DNA of 64,000 nt from Pseudoalteromonas piscicida (GTDB lineage: Bacteria; Pseudomonadota; Gammaproteobacteria; Enterobacterales; Alteromonadaceae): contig NZ_CP011924.1 in the NCBI RefSeq assembly GCF_000238315.3, positions 2,458,501 through 2,522,500 on the forward strand. Direction: 5' to 3'. Below the pieces are notes generated by a model. It was not told the origin of the DNA, searched no databases, and worked only from the letters and a program-made list of their open reading frames with translations. This document shows positions 39,001 to 48,552 of the stretch, one piece after another; the first letter of the stretch is position 1; every line of letters starts with the position of its first letter. A program made the translations under genes and the position numbers.

Positions 39001-39394
39001 AAAAGATATCCGTGATATCGCGCTTACGGCACTTACTCCCATTTAAAAAATAAAGAGATTGGCCATCTCGCGTTACTAAGCGCTTAATGGCAATTTGATT
39101 ACGATCTGCAAACGTGCCGGGCAACCGGCCTTGAGTATTATCAAAAATCAGTTCTACAGAAGCTTGCGAGATAGGTTTACGTTTGGTCGAACCGTTAAAA
39201 ATAACGTCCGTCATGGCATCGCCACGGAGATTTTTCGCAGAGCTTTCACCCAGTACCCAGCGAACCGCATCAATAACATTAGACTTACCACAGCCGTTTG
39301 GCCCAACCACACATGTCATCTGGTCAGGAAACGGGATCTTGGTTGGCTCTACGAAAGATTTAAAGCCGGCCAGTTTGATGCTACTCAGTCGCAT
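36005..39394 (-). CDS. smc: Chromosome segregation protein SMC
   Basis: Condensin ATPase that organises the chromosome with ScpA and ScpB. The 1129-residue protein has the N-terminal Walker A GPNGCGKSNVID, a first coiled coil (about 165-480), a hinge region (about 490-630), a second coiled coil rich in Gln and Ala (about 640-960) and the C-terminal head with signature LSGGEKALTALSL and Walker B MLDEVDAPLDD. Many gammaproteobacteria use MukBEF instead; presence of smc before zipA is as in Pseudomonas and related groups. Confidence 0.95.
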   Translation of the reverse strand: MRLSSIKLAGFKSFVEPTKIPFPDQMTCVVGPNGCGKSNVIDAVRWVLGESSAKNLRGDAMTDVIFNGSTKRKPISQASVELIFDNTQGRLPGTFADRNQIAIKRLVTRDGQSLYFLNGSKCRKRDITDIFLGTGLGPRSYAIIEQGMISRLIESKPQELRVFLEEAAGISKYKERRRETQTRIKSTRENMERLLDVRQELQSQLDKLALQAQQASEYKSLKSQERDLKSWIAILKWQSLEQKQAIKAKEIAKLNEKLAFFNEAHSGHDSILATLEHEIKHCNDGYEQAQHSVHRIETQLATLEQQKVNLTDKKRQLIEQSQILKSQQQEVIEAQDEQAEYVASSAEKVAEVSERLEIALLQLEEIQLTNEQSDTEQAQLEAQFSGAQKQYQQIHAQVQQGASQLAQQQQAKLHIDKRQAELLEQADAHHASMLENDLAEAQDAHHQLVQAMAKLQSQAGKLQDQEQANKEEILLAQAHAQKSIQVLQEVQSEIKALSRWAEETSEASSATMLSQLVVESGYEECVEAALLGLTHLVVEQSEMNTLWPIELEVPVDSVATKISSGLFPSFLTKIKLCAEPTDFKSCEQFLLGVTVGGVIVGDNFKAKAKSNEESGALKRYAQLQSCQSQLPHLQQLTEEAEQAVAQKRIALEDTQAGLLETQQCVHEKAQAIASHKTKIEMLDENLSIWREQGQKIQEQLDAIAQERAEVIEQLELYTEQQLQRDELLAQAQQTQQLAEAKLAEFKQHSQSRRAALQEAQQLVHTTKLASQQAESELQLSNSKFEHLQHRRDEINQRIEQTQADILLCEEPLAEAHEDIELLLAQHLEAKAQKQTMLDTLNQAKENLSQKQAALKDAQGEVGKLNESLQQVKLEEQSLMIKAQAALEPLQELGRTLKAELAQLPENANLGQYQANLSRVSNDLGKLGAVNLAAIEEFEEAKARKTYLDTQLDDLTNALETLEAVIRKIDKETKTRFSATFNQVNEDLAELFPKVFGGGNAYLELTSDDLLESGVSIMARPPGKKNSTIHLLSGGEKALTALSLVFSIFRLNPAPFCMLDEVDAPLDDANVGRFCRLVEEMSQTVQFIYISHNKVAMEMAGRLTGVTMAEPGVSRMVAVDIEQAVQMAQA

Positions 39395-39458
39395 AGCTTA
39401 TTATTGTTGTTCGCGGTTACTTTTGAGAATAAGGCAATTCATTAGTAAGATCTATGAG

Positions 39459-40193
39459 TTAGCAATGACAGCGTTTAATATTATCCAAAATGATCCCAGT
39501 AGCCATCGCCACATTCAATGACTCAGCACCGCCAAACGCAGGAATAGTCACCTTTTTATTGATGTGAGCCGCTATGGTATCGCTAATACCATGGGACTCG
39601 CTGCCCATGACCAACACGGCATTACGACTAAATTGGCACTGATGCACACTTTCACCACCAAGAAATGCTCCATAGCATTCGCCTTGATATTGCTTTAAAA
39701 AGGCCTCGAGATCGGTTCTTACCACATTAACACGCACAAATGAGCCCATGGTGGCGCTGATCACTTTAGGGTTAAATTGATCCGCGCAGTTTTCGCTTAC
39801 CACAAGCTGCGTTAATCCATACCAATCAGCAAGACGAATAATGGTACCGAGATTACCCGGGTCTGAGACTCCATCTAATGCTAACACCAACCCAGCTGTA
39901 TTGATTTCTTCTGCCGGCGACATTGCAACGACCGCTATCGCCGCATTATTTGATACCAAAGTACTCACCTTGCTCAGCATTTCCTCTTCTGCTTCTACAC
40001 AGGTAATATTAACGAGTTTGGATTTATACTTTGTCATGAACTCATTGGTCGCGAACAACTGTTCAACAGCCAACCCAGCATCAACTAACTCAATCACATT
40101 CTTCTCGCCTTGTACTAAATACAGGCCATGTTGTTTGCGATATTTTTTTTGCCCTAAAGCACGAAGTAGTTTTTGTTGATTCTTGGAGATCAT
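39459..40193 (-). CDS. SpoU/TrmH-family RNA 2'-O-methyltransferase
   Basis: The 244-residue AdoMet enzyme has an N-terminal substrate-binding segment (KYRKQHGLYLVQGEKNVIELV, as in RlmB-like enzymes that bind RNA) and the SPOUT knot with motif 1 SDPGNLGTIIRLADW, motif 2 VLVMGSESHGIS and motif 3 IPAFGGAESLNVAMATGI. The target nucleotide in rRNA cannot be told from sequence. The ATG at 40193 has GAGG 5 bases before it and removes nine extra residues of the longer frame. The gene lies upstream of smc on the same strand. Confidence 0.88.
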   Translation of the reverse strand: MISKNQQKLLRALGQKKYRKQHGLYLVQGEKNVIELVDAGLAVEQLFATNEFMTKYKSKLVNITCVEAEEEMLSKVSTLVSNNAAIAVVAMSPAEEINTAGLVLALDGVSDPGNLGTIIRLADWYGLTQLVVSENCADQFNPKVISATMGSFVRVNVVRTDLEAFLKQYQGECYGAFLGGESVHQCQFSRNAVLVMGSESHGISDTIAAHINKKVTIPAFGGAESLNVAMATGIILDNIKRCHC

Positions 40194-40320
40194 GTGCACC
40201 TCAAAAGTTGGATTTACCATTATACCTGTTCAGTATCAGATAAAAAGCGTTTCAATGAGGCATTAAGCTAAGAAATTATGTTATCTTGTGCCGAATGATA
40301 CACAAGGCATAGAGGTAATC

Positions 40321-40617
40321 ATGTCACCTGAGCTAACGCTTATTTTACTCAACTTTATTCTACTTTTTGTGGCCTATGTATTCGTTTACCCAAAGTTAAA
40401 AGAGAAAAGCCTCGCCAGTATCAGCAAACAAGATTTATTGGTTACTGCGGTTTCTTTAGTTGTGTCTGGAAGTTTGTACTATGGCAAGGATATCGAATTT
40501 TCGTTAGTGTTTTTTAAGAGTAATTGGGTGGTGTTTACGATTGTCGCATTTAGCGTGATTGAAATCCCATTTTTACTGTGGTTTAAACGTCGCTATAACA
40601 TTAAGTTTGGAGAGTAA
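40321..40617 (+). CDS. Small inner-membrane protein, uncharacterised
   Basis: Ninety-eight residues with three hydrophobic helices (about 5-24, 35-53 and 66-86) joined by short charged loops (PKLKEKSLASISKQD, WFKRRYNIKFGE at the end). ATG at 40321 has AGAGG 5 bases upstream, so the frame's earlier start is not used. I do not recognise the family; it could be a membrane-associated accessory protein. Single gene. Confidence 0.7.
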   Translation: MSPELTLILLNFILLFVAYVFVYPKLKEKSLASISKQDLLVTAVSLVVSGSLYYGKDIEFSLVFFKSNWVVFTIVAFSVIEIPFLLWFKRRYNIKFGE

Positions 40618-40671
40618 GTATCACACTCCCCAAATTTACTTAATTTGAAGTTTAAGCTAACGGATTTTTAT

Positions 40672-41109
40672 TTATTCACAGTCCAATTTAGCTTGAGCTT
40701 CACAACGCATTTGCGCGTCAGCTAAATCGGCACCGCCCAGGCAAAAATCAATTCTCATCAACTTTTCTTCTCGCCCAAGGTGCTGCGTATCAACAGGAGA
40801 CCATTGCCAACTTTTAATAAGTTGTTTAGCGTGCTTAGCCAATTTTGTGGATGGAATGCTAGCAATTTGTACTATATCATCAGTTTTGCCATCAGCACCA
40901 ATCATCACCTTGAATACGGTACATCCAGCAAGCTTGCGCTTTGCTAATGCTAGTGGATATTTAGGTGTGCTATTACCTTTCTTTTGCCAAATGGAAGTTT
41001 CTATAGATGGACTTAACTGGGTTGACTTTATATCAGCATATACTGTCTTTGCTGCAGCTCCCCAACAGCTGCCTAAAATCAGCAAACCAATCAATAATTG
41101 AATTTTCAT
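40672..41109 (-). CDS. Secreted protein with TonB C-terminal-like domain
   Basis: The 145-residue protein has a signal peptide (about 1-20, ending GAAA-K) and a TonB-like C-terminal domain (about 48-120): PKYPLALAKRKLAGCTVFKVMIGADGKTDDIVQIASIPS followed by AKQLIKSWQWSPV. It lacks the membrane anchor and Pro-rich linker of true TonB. So it is probably a periplasmic protein that uses the same fold rather than an energy transducer. Four cysteines, three of them in the second half. Function unknown. Confidence 0.72.
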   Translation of the reverse strand: MKIQLLIGLLILGSCWGAAAKTVYADIKSTQLSPSIETSIWQKKGNSTPKYPLALAKRKLAGCTVFKVMIGADGKTDDIVQIASIPSTKLAKHAKQLIKSWQWSPVDTQHLGREEKLMRIDFCLGGADLADAQMRCEAQAKLDCE

Positions 41110-41205
41110 AAATACTCCTTTTTATACTTATCAAATAGAGGTTCCACTCTACTTCTTATTCATTGAAAAACCAAAGCAATAGTTGCTTTGGCTTCCATAG
41201 GCAAC

Positions 41206-42213
41206 TCACTCAGCTCGCTTTTCGCGACCAAGCAATGCCATCGCGGCTTCTTTCACATCTTTTTGCTCATAAAGCACTAGATAGATCTGCTCGGTGATCG
41301 GCATTTCAATACCTGTGCGTTTGGCAAGTAGATAAACTTCTTTGGTATTGCGATAGCCTTCGACCACCTGACCTATACTCGACATCGCCTCATCGACCGA
41401 CTTTCCCGAGCCAAGTGCAAGACCAAAGCGGCGATTACGCGACTGGTTATCCGTACAAGTGAGAATCAGGTCACCCAGTCCTGCCATACCCATAAAGGTT
41501 TCAGAACGCGCGCCTAAAGCACATCCTAAACGACAAAGTTCAGCAAGTCCTCGGGTAATAAGCGCCGTTCTGGCATTGGCACCAAAACCAAAGCCGTCAG
41601 ACATGCCCGCGCCAATTGCGATAACGTTTTTGACCGCGCCACCGAGCTGAATACCAATAAAGTCTTCATTGCTATACACCCGAAACGAGCGACCGCAATG
41701 CAACAGCTCTGCAAGCTCTTCACGAAACTTTGCACAAATCGAAGACACTGAAATAGCAGTAGGTAACCCTGCTGCCATTTCTTTTGCAAAAGTAGGTCCA
41801 CTTAGCACCGCCAGCGGCACATCGTCACCTAACACGTCCAGTGCAACCTCTTGCAATAATCGCCCAGTATTCGGTTCCAGCCCCTTGGTTGCCCAAGCTA
41901 CTTTTGCATTCTCAAGTAGCATAGGTTTAATCTTCTTCAAGGTGTCTGCAAACGCATGACTTGGCACAACCACCAAAATACGCTCGCTAGACTTAACAGC
42001 CGTTTCTAAATCGGCCTCAAGTTCAAGCGTGTTTGGAAACTGGGTGTCAGGAAGATAACGTTGGTTTTTACGCTCAGCTGCTAGCGCCTCAACGTGTTCG
42101 CTATTGCGTCCCCACAGTGTCACTTGGTGACCATTTCGGGCGAAACAAATAGCAAGGGCGGTGCCATAAGACCCCGCCCCTAATACAGTTACAGCTGATT
42201 TTGCTGTACTCAT
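41206..42213 (-). CDS. gpsA: Glycerol-3-phosphate dehydrogenase [NAD(P)+]
   Basis: Makes sn-glycerol-3-phosphate for phospholipid synthesis. The 335-residue protein has the Rossmann motif [12 protein letters not shown] near the N-terminus, the substrate-binding Lys in [12 protein letters not shown], and [23 protein letters not shown] at 42213 is used; the ORF is open one codon further (TTG). It starts 3 bp after the secB stop, so the two are translationally linked. yibN-grxC-secB-gpsA is the same order as in E. coli. Confidence 0.96.
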   Translation of the reverse strand: MSTAKSAVTVLGAGSYGTALAICFARNGHQVTLWGRNSEHVEALAAERKNQRYLPDTQFPNTLELEADLETAVKSSERILVVVPSHAFADTLKKIKPMLLENAKVAWATKGLEPNTGRLLQEVALDVLGDDVPLAVLSGPTFAKEMAAGLPTAISVSSICAKFREELAELLHCGRSFRVYSNEDFIGIQLGGAVKNVIAIGAGMSDGFGFGANARTALITRGLAELCRLGCALGARSETFMGMAGLGDLILTCTDNQSRNRRFGLALGSGKSVDEAMSSIGQVVEGYRNTKEVYLLAKRTGIEMPITEQIYLVLYEQKDVKEAAMALLGREKRAE

Positions 42214-42216
42214 CAA

Positions 42217-42705
42217 TTATGCGTCAGCAGTTTGCTCAGGCTGCGCTTGAGCCGCACGTTGCTGCATATACTGAGCGAATAATGCGTCAAAGTTAACTGG
42301 CGCAAGGTTTAACTGTGGGAAAGTACCACGGTTAACTAGGCTAGCTACCGCTTCACGCGCATATGGGAATAGAATGTTAGGGCAGAATGCGCCTAGCATG
42401 TGTGCCATTTGCATTTCTTCAAGATCTGCAATTGCAAAGATACCAGCTTGTTGGATTTCACATAGGAATGCAGTTTCTTCACCAATAGTTGCCGTTACCG
42501 TTAGCGCTAGAACAACTTCAAAAACGTTGTCATCAAGCTTTGCTGAACGAGTGTCCATGTCTAGTTTAACTTCTGGTGCCCACTCTTTTTGGAAGATACC
42601 TGGTGAGTTTGGCGTTTCAAACGATACATCTTTAGTGTAGATACGTTGAATGTTGAACTGAGCGCCTTCTTGTTGTTGTTCTGCTGCTTGGTTTTGTTCT
42701 GCCAT
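42217..42705 (-). CDS. secB: Protein-export chaperone SecB
   Basis: Tetrameric cytoplasmic chaperone that keeps precursors unfolded and hands them to SecA. The 162-residue protein has the conserved core [17 protein letters not shown] and the C-terminal block [37 protein letters not shown], with a Gln- and Ala-rich tail. Confidence 0.97.
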   Translation of the reverse strand: MAEQNQAAEQQQEGAQFNIQRIYTKDVSFETPNSPGIFQKEWAPEVKLDMDTRSAKLDDNVFEVVLALTVTATIGEETAFLCEIQQAGIFAIADLEEMQMAHMLGAFCPNILFPYAREAVASLVNRGTFPQLNLAPVNFDALFAQYMQQRAAQAQPEQTADA

Positions 42706-42788
42706 GATAATTTCCTAAATTCTGTTGTGATCCTGCTAATTCCTAGCAGTCATTATAAAAAATAAGCTGAGCCAAAGCTCAATCAATT

Positions 42789-43049
42789 TTATGCTTGTAA
42801 TAGCTTATCGAGTTCGCCTTGCGCTTCAAGCGCCATCATATCGTCGCAACCACCAATATGGCGCTCAGCGATAAAGATTTGTGGCACGGTATAGCCACCG
42901 TTGGCTTTTTCGATCATCTCGTCACGAAGCTCAGGCTGTGCGCCAATATCATACTCAGTGTATGTGACACCTTTTGCATCTAATAGTGCTTTTGCACGAT
43001 GACAAAATGGACAATAGTCTTTGGTATAAATTACGACTTGGCTCATCAT
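42789..43049 (-). CDS. grxC: Glutaredoxin 3
   Basis: The 86-residue glutathione-dependent thiol reductase has the CPFC active site (C13-P-F-C16), the cis-Pro motif GGYTVPQIFI and the GGCDDMMAL block. Two adjacent ATG codons could serve as start. It is second in yibN-grxC-secB-gpsA, upstream of secB by 83 bp. Confidence 0.95.
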   Translation of the reverse strand: MMSQVVIYTKDYCPFCHRAKALLDAKGVTYTEYDIGAQPELRDEMIEKANGGYTVPQIFIAERHIGGCDDMMALEAQGELDKLLQA

Positions 43050-43058
43050 AGACCTCAG

Positions 43059-43490
43059 TTATTTTCCGTTAGAGATTGGTAAACCCGCACTTTGCCATGC
43101 GCCAATACCACCTGATAATACGTACACTTGCTCGAATCCAGCTTTGTGCATGTTATCAGCAACAGCAGATGCCGTCATACCTGTGTTACAGACCAATATA
43201 ATGGGCTTAGATTTATGTTTTTCAAGACCAGCAAAATCTTTTTGCTTGAGTTTTTCCGCATTCACCTGCTCAGAACCTGCAATGTGACCTTGGTTAAACT
43301 CTTTTGCTGCACGCATATCGAGTACCTGACCATCTTGGCGGTTAACAAGCATAGTCAACTGCTGAGGATTAATTTGTCTAATTTTAGAAAACTGACTTTT
43401 AAACCAACTACTCACTAACATCGCGGCTAACACAACCCAAATGATGCTAAGTACCGGATGGTTACCTAAAAACGCAACGTATTGTTCCAT
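43059..43490 (-). CDS. yibN: Membrane-anchored rhodanese-like protein YibN
   Basis: The 143-residue protein has one N-terminal TM helix (about 13-30, PVLSIIWVVLAAMLVSSWF) and a rhodanese domain (about 50-138) with the active-site loop ILVCNTGMTASAVA, where the Cys could carry persulfide sulfur. ATG at 43490 (MEQYVAFLGNHPVLS) aligns with E. coli YibN; the frame continues to a TTG at 43505. It leads the grxC-secB-gpsA group, in line with a redox or export role, but its exact substrate is unknown. Confidence 0.9.
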   Translation of the reverse strand: MEQYVAFLGNHPVLSIIWVVLAAMLVSSWFKSQFSKIRQINPQQLTMLVNRQDGQVLDMRAAKEFNQGHIAGSEQVNAEKLKQKDFAGLEKHKSKPIILVCNTGMTASAVADNMHKAGFEQVYVLSGGIGAWQSAGLPISNGK

Positions 43491-43767
43491 TAATTTATCA
43501 ACCAAAAATTATTAAACGATAAAGTGGCAGCAAGTATACCTGCTTTATTCTCGACAAAACAGACTTGTTCAACATGAGCAAATATCAATCTCAAAGTTGA
43601 TAATTCATCACTGTGGGGCTGAATATTCATACAAAAACAGGTATTCTACTTACCAGCAACCAGAGCAAGCTTATCGAAGCGCTGCAGCCCAAGTTAGTAA
43701 ATCTAACCTTGTAGCGTTTGCTATAAGACATCAACATCGTGCCTAATTCAGGATTTCAGGAGCGCAA

Positions 43768-45309
43768 ATGACAGCTAAGAAAAAGCCATTGGTATTAATG
43801 ATTTTAGACGGTTGGGGCTATCGCGAAGAAAGCGAGAGCAATGCTATTTTAGCAGCCAATACCCCAGTATTAGATGAACTATGGCGCTCTGCTCCACACA
43901 CCTTGATTTCAGGCTCAGGCCTTGATGTTGGTCTACCGGATGGACAAATGGGGAATTCCGAAGTTGGCCACGTTAACCTCGGTGCGGGACGTGTGGTTTA
44001 TCAAGACTTCACGCGGATCACTAAAGCGATTGACGATGGTGAGTTTGAGCACAATCCAGCTCTGGTTGAGAATATCGACAAAGCAGTGGCAAAGGGCAAA
44101 GCCGTTCACCTAATGGGATTATTGAGCCCAGGTGGTGTTCACAGTCATGAAGATCACATTGTTGCAGCGATTAAATTAGCGGCTGAGCGCGGTGCAACCG
44201 TCTATTTGCACGCATTTTTGGATGGCCGCGATACACCACCTCGTAGCGCACAAGCGTCAATTGAGAAAATGGAAGCCTTGATGCAGTCACTCAATTGTGG
44301 CCGCCTAGCGTCTATTATTGGTCGCTACTATGCTATGGACCGTGACAATCGCTGGGACCGTGTCGAGTTTGCTTATAACCTGATGGTAAGTGGCGACGCT
44401 GATTTTACTTATCGTAATGGCGTTGAAGCGCTACAAGCAGCTTACGCGCGTGATGAAAATGATGAGTTTGTTAAAGCATCAGTGATCACCGAAGCTGGGC
44501 AACCTGCCGCAACTATCAATGATGGTGATACGGTTATCTTTATGAACTTCCGTGCAGACCGAGCGCGCCAGATGACCCGTGCTTTTGTCGATGCTGACTT
44601 TAATGGCTTCGAAAAACGCAAAGCACCGGACCTAAGTGCGTTTGTTATGATGACTGAGTACGCTGCCGACATTAAAGCCCCTATCGCTTTCGCGCCTGAA
44701 GCACTTGTAAATGTGCTAGGTGAATGGCTAGCTAAGCACAACAAAACTCAGCTGCGTATTTCAGAAACGGAAAAATATGCCCATGTCACTTTCTTCTTTA
44801 GCGGCGGTCGCGAAGATCTCTTTGAAGGTGAAAAACGTGAGCTTATTCCTTCTCCACAAGTCGCCACTTACGACTTGCAGCCAGAGATGAACTCAGAAAT
44901 GCTAACGGATAAGTTAGTTGAAGCCATTCATAGCGGTGAGTTTGACGTCATTATCTGTAACTACCCGAATGGTGATATGGTTGGACACTCTGGTGTATTC
45001 GAAGCCGCAGTAAAAGCATGTGAAGCCGTTGATAAGTGTATCGGTCGTGTGGTTGCAGCGTTAAAAGAAACCGGTGGTGAAGCTCTGATCACAGCAGACC
45101 ACGGCAATGCTGAGCAAATGCAAAACCCGAAAACGGGCCAAGCTCACACAGCACACACTAGTGAGCCTGTACCATTTATTTATGTAGGTCGTGATGCAGA
45201 GCCACAAGCAGGAAAAGCACTAAGCGATGTTGCACCAACGATGCTGCATTTACTTGGTATGGAGCAGCCTAGCGAGATGACAGGCACTCCAATTATGCGT
45301 TTAAAATAA
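43768..45309 (+). CDS. gpmI: 2,3-bisphosphoglycerate-independent phosphoglycerate mutase
   Basis: Interconverts 3- and 2-phosphoglycerate. The 513-residue protein has the alkaline-phosphatase-like metal site: D14 (MILDGWG), the phosphorylated S64 ([15 protein letters not shown]), DGRDTPP in the lid, [12 protein letters not shown] and the C-terminal [14 protein letters not shown] lies before the ATG. First gene of a plus-strand run with envC, the S41 protease and yibQ, the gpmM-envC-yibQ order of E. coli. Confidence 0.97.
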   Translation: MTAKKKPLVLMILDGWGYREESESNAILAANTPVLDELWRSAPHTLISGSGLDVGLPDGQMGNSEVGHVNLGAGRVVYQDFTRITKAIDDGEFEHNPALVENIDKAVAKGKAVHLMGLLSPGGVHSHEDHIVAAIKLAAERGATVYLHAFLDGRDTPPRSAQASIEKMEALMQSLNCGRLASIIGRYYAMDRDNRWDRVEFAYNLMVSGDADFTYRNGVEALQAAYARDENDEFVKASVITEAGQPAATINDGDTVIFMNFRADRARQMTRAFVDADFNGFEKRKAPDLSAFVMMTEYAADIKAPIAFAPEALVNVLGEWLAKHNKTQLRISETEKYAHVTFFFSGGREDLFEGEKRELIPSPQVATYDLQPEMNSEMLTDKLVEAIHSGEFDVIICNYPNGDMVGHSGVFEAAVKACEAVDKCIGRVVAALKETGGEALITADHGNAEQMQNPKTGQAHTAHTSEPVPFIYVGRDAEPQAGKALSDVAPTMLHLLGMEQPSEMTGTPIMRLK

Positions 45310-45321
45310 CGGCCTGCCTGT

Positions 45322-46467
45322 ATGCCGTTAAAAACGACATTTCACTATGCCGCACTTCTCGGTGCGGCGTTACTCATGACAACAGCGCCCGCTGTTGCCA
45401 ACGAATCTAGAACCAAACAAGACTTAAGCGAAGTTCAGCAACAGCTTAAAGCTAGCCAACAAGCATTAGAAAAGCAGCGCGGTGAAATTAACAGTCACGA
45501 AGCAAAGCTCAAAGCCTTCGAACTTGATATTGCCAAAAGTGCCAAAGCTATCTCACTCACAGAAATCGGGATCAAAGAAAACCAAACCGAGCAGGCCGAA
45601 CTTAAAAAGCAAGAAAGCACGCTGTTAAACGACAAGAAAAAATTTGAAAAGATCCTTGCGGCTCAGCTAAAAAGTGCCTACATGACGGGCTCTCATGATT
45701 ATTCTAGAATGTTACTTAATCAAGAGCATGCAACAAAGCTCGAGCGCACCATTGCCTATTATGATTACCTAAATAAAGCACGCATTAAACAACTTGAACA
45801 GCTCAAATCTATCGGCCAAGAATTGGCACAGACTCAAGTTGAGTTAGCAAGAACACAAGCACGCTTAGAAGCGCTACAAAACCATCAGAATGAACGCTTA
45901 GATGCGCTCAAGAAGGCGCAGAAAGAACGCCAAAACCAGCTTGCAAACCTAAATAACAAACTCAGTGAAACACGCTCTGCTATCGCATATTTAAAAGAAA
46001 ATGAGCAAACCTTAATCCAAACTTTAGAAGAGCTTGCCAAGGCACAAAGAGAAGCCGAAGTACGCTTAGATGGACTAGCCAAACTCAAAGGCAAAATGAG
46101 TTTACCGGCCAAAGGTCGAATTAAGCATAAATTCGGCCAAAGCAAGCATGCAGGCATGAATTGGAAGGGCGTCCTCATTGGCGCAAAAGAAGGGGCTGAA
46201 ATTGCGAGTGTCGCTCCCGGTCAAGTTGTGTATGCAGATTGGTTAAATGGCTTTGGCTGGGTTATTGTGCTTGATCATGGGCATGGTTTTATGAGCCTAT
46301 ACGGCCACGCTCAAACACTGCTTCGCGATGTTGGCGATCAAGTTCGCAGTGGTGAAGTGATCGCTTTGGTAGGACAAAGCGGCGGACAAAGAGATCCTGG
46401 TCTATACTTTGAAATACGGCATAAGGGAAGCGCTGTAGATCCGATAAAATGGTGCAGATCCAGTTAA
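45322..46467 (+). CDS. envC: Murein hydrolase activator EnvC
   Basis: Periplasmic activator of the amidases AmiA and AmiB at the septum, controlled by FtsEX. The 381-residue protein has a signal peptide (cleavage near AVA-NES), a long coiled coil (about 30-250) rich in Gln, Lys and Glu, and a C-terminal LytM (peptidase M23) domain (about 265-378). The LytM metal ligands are degenerate (GWVIVLDHGHGFMSLYGHAQ, LYFEIRHKG), as expected for an activator without enzyme activity. It is 12 bp after gpmI. Confidence 0.93.
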   Translation: MPLKTTFHYAALLGAALLMTTAPAVANESRTKQDLSEVQQQLKASQQALEKQRGEINSHEAKLKAFELDIAKSAKAISLTEIGIKENQTEQAELKKQESTLLNDKKKFEKILAAQLKSAYMTGSHDYSRMLLNQEHATKLERTIAYYDYLNKARIKQLEQLKSIGQELAQTQVELARTQARLEALQNHQNERLDALKKAQKERQNQLANLNNKLSETRSAIAYLKENEQTLIQTLEELAKAQREAEVRLDGLAKLKGKMSLPAKGRIKHKFGQSKHAGMNWKGVLIGAKEGAEIASVAPGQVVYADWLNGFGWVIVLDHGHGFMSLYGHAQTLLRDVGDQVRSGEVIALVGQSGGQRDPGLYFEIRHKGSAVDPIKWCRSS

Positions 46468-46505
46468 CTGAATAACCCGTGCTGCACCTTGATGAGGAGC
46501 AGCAC

Positions 46506-47717
46506 ATGAATAGACAAACCCGTTTTTACGCGCTTGCAGCGCGCTATGTTGCATTATTAAGCTTCCTGCTTTTGTTAAGTTTTAGCGCTTTTAGTCACGC
46601 GTCTACACAAAAGTTTTCGGCTCAAGAAATCGATGAAATCCTGTATCATATCCACACCTATTATGTTGAAGACTTGCCTCTGAGTCGCTACAACGCGGGC
46701 AACTTGTCGAGTCTCTTTGACAATTTAGATCCCTACTCTAAATACCTCAACGAGGAAGACTTGGAATCCATCTTCAGTGCAGCAAATGGGCGCTACACAG
46801 GGCTTGGTATTGAAGTCGAAGAGCAAGATAATTACGTGATTATCTTGGATACCCTGCCCAACTCACCTGCAGCTCAAGCAGGAATAGAGAGCGGTGATAA
46901 ACTCCACGCAATCAATGGCGCTAATGTCGCGGGCAAATCGATAGAAGAAGTGTCTGCCCTACTCAAAGCTGCAAATAAAAACCTCATCAATTTAGTGGTA
47001 TTAAGACAAGACGAGTTAGTTGCACTTGAGCTTAAACGTCAAGAGATAGTCATTGAAAGTGTCGCCAGTAAACTCTTAAACGACGGTACCGGTTTTTTGA
47101 GTGTCAACAGTTTTAACCACCACACCTATCATGATGTTGCAAGACACATAAACCGACTACAAGTACAGTTAGGCAGTCCATTGAAAAAGCTGGTTATTGA
47201 TTTACGTGACAACCCCGGCGGCACACTTAATAGTGCAGTGGCAATCTCAGATCTTTTTTTAGATAGTGGCACAATCGTCACGACCAAAGGCCGCTTCTAT
47301 GACGCCAATCAGGCTTACATTGCAAAGCGGGGAGATATTTTAAATGGTGCGCCTATTTTGGTATTAATCAACAATAATTCCGCTTCAGCTGCCGAGATTT
47401 TAGCGGCCGCACTCAAGGATAATAAACGTGCCTTAGTCGTTGGCTTACGTTCCTATGGTAAAGGTTCAGTGCAATCCTTGATCCCGATTGGCAATGGTAC
47501 TACAGCATTAAAGTTAACGACAGCGAGATACTACACACCTGCGGGTACATCAATTGAAGGTAAAGGCATAGAGCCCGATGTATATTTTACCAAACAAGCG
47601 CTTTCCCTGTTGGATAAAAGCGCTATAATCACTGGTGAAGAATCAATCAAAACAACAGGTATTGAACAGCTAGCCTCGCATTGGCCTAAGGCGCTAGCGT
47701 TAGTTCAATCACAGTAA
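46506..47717 (+). CDS. Carboxy-terminal processing protease, S41 family
   Basis: The 403-residue periplasmic protease has a signal peptide or N-terminal anchor (about 1-32), a PDZ domain (about 88-165; GLGIEVEEQDNYVII, SPAAQAGIESGDKLHAING) and the S41 core with GFLSVNSFN, DLRDNPGG, the catalytic Ser in NNNSASAAEI and the catalytic Lys in SYGKGSVQ. ATG at 46506 follows GAGGAG; an in-frame GTG at 46479 would precede that site. It lies between envC and yibQ, so a role in peptidoglycan-hydrolase turnover is likely; the substrate is unknown. Confidence 0.9.
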   Translation: MNRQTRFYALAARYVALLSFLLLLSFSAFSHASTQKFSAQEIDEILYHIHTYYVEDLPLSRYNAGNLSSLFDNLDPYSKYLNEEDLESIFSAANGRYTGLGIEVEEQDNYVIILDTLPNSPAAQAGIESGDKLHAINGANVAGKSIEEVSALLKAANKNLINLVVLRQDELVALELKRQEIVIESVASKLLNDGTGFLSVNSFNHHTYHDVARHINRLQVQLGSPLKKLVIDLRDNPGGTLNSAVAISDLFLDSGTIVTTKGRFYDANQAYIAKRGDILNGAPILVLINNNSASAAEILAAALKDNKRALVVGLRSYGKGSVQSLIPIGNGTTALKLTTARYYTPAGTSIEGKGIEPDVYFTKQALSLLDKSAIITGEESIKTTGIEQLASHWPKALALVQSQ

Positions 47718-47763
47718 ATTAAAAAACGGTCCTGTAGGGCTGTAAACTATAATAATAATTTGT

Positions 47764-48543
47764 GTGCTAAAAAAAATAATCGGGATAATACTGACCTGCA
47801 TGACTTTTGCAGTGCCAGCAAAACAGTTTGCCATTGTTATAGACGACATTGGCAATCACCAACGTGACTTAGAGTTGCTGTCTTTACCGGGTGGGATCAC
47901 CTTTTCGATCCTGCCCCACACCCCTTTTTCTCAACAATTTGCCTTTGCAGCCAGCCGCCAACAACGCGAGCTTTTATTACATGTGCCAATGCAGGCACAA
48001 GACACGGAAAAGGTCCTTGGCCCGGGCGCATTAACTATCGATATGGAAAAGTGGCAGTTGCAAATGACACTTGGCAATGCGCTATCGACGCTACCTCAGG
48101 TTAAAGGCGTAAATAATCACATGGGCTCAGCATTAACCGAACAAATAGAGCCAATGAAATGGACAATGGAAATACTAAAAAAGCGCGGATTATACTTTTT
48201 GGATAGCCGTACCACTAGCCACAGTCAAGCCCAATATGCGGCCAACCTTTACGGCGTAAAAAACGTCGCTCGACAGGTCTTTCTAGATAATGATATATCC
48301 ACTGAGGCGCTCAACAAGCAGTGGCAACATATGCTTAAGCTACTTGATAATCACGAGCATGTTATTATCATTGCGCACCCATATAAGGAAACCGCCGCCT
48401 TTCTTGCAGCCAAGTTAGCTGAGCTTGAAAGTATTGATGCCAAACTGGTACCCGTGTCTCAACTGGTTGAACAAAAATACGTACGACTTGCAGAAATTGC
48501 TGAGCAGCATGCTATTTCCGGACAATTAAGACTCCAAGAATAA
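47764..48543 (+). CDS. yibQ: Divergent polysaccharide deacetylase family protein YibQ
   Basis: The 259-residue periplasmic protein has a signal peptide (about 1-19) and a divergent polysaccharide deacetylase (DUF610) fold: FAIVIDDIGNHQRD with the metal-site Asp pair, LLLHVPMQA, and GVNNHMGSALTE with the His. Start is GTG (no ATG nearby), without a strong ribosome-binding site, so translation may depend on the upstream gene. Family activity has not been settled; linkage to envC suggests a cell-envelope role. Confidence 0.85.
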   Translation: MLKKIIGIILTCMTFAVPAKQFAIVIDDIGNHQRDLELLSLPGGITFSILPHTPFSQQFAFAASRQQRELLLHVPMQAQDTEKVLGPGALTIDMEKWQLQMTLGNALSTLPQVKGVNNHMGSALTEQIEPMKWTMEILKKRGLYFLDSRTTSHSQAQYAANLYGVKNVARQVFLDNDISTEALNKQWQHMLKLLDNHEHVIIIAHPYKETAAFLAAKLAELESIDAKLVPVSQLVEQKYVRLAEIAEQHAISGQLRLQE

Positions 48544-48552
48544 AGATTAACA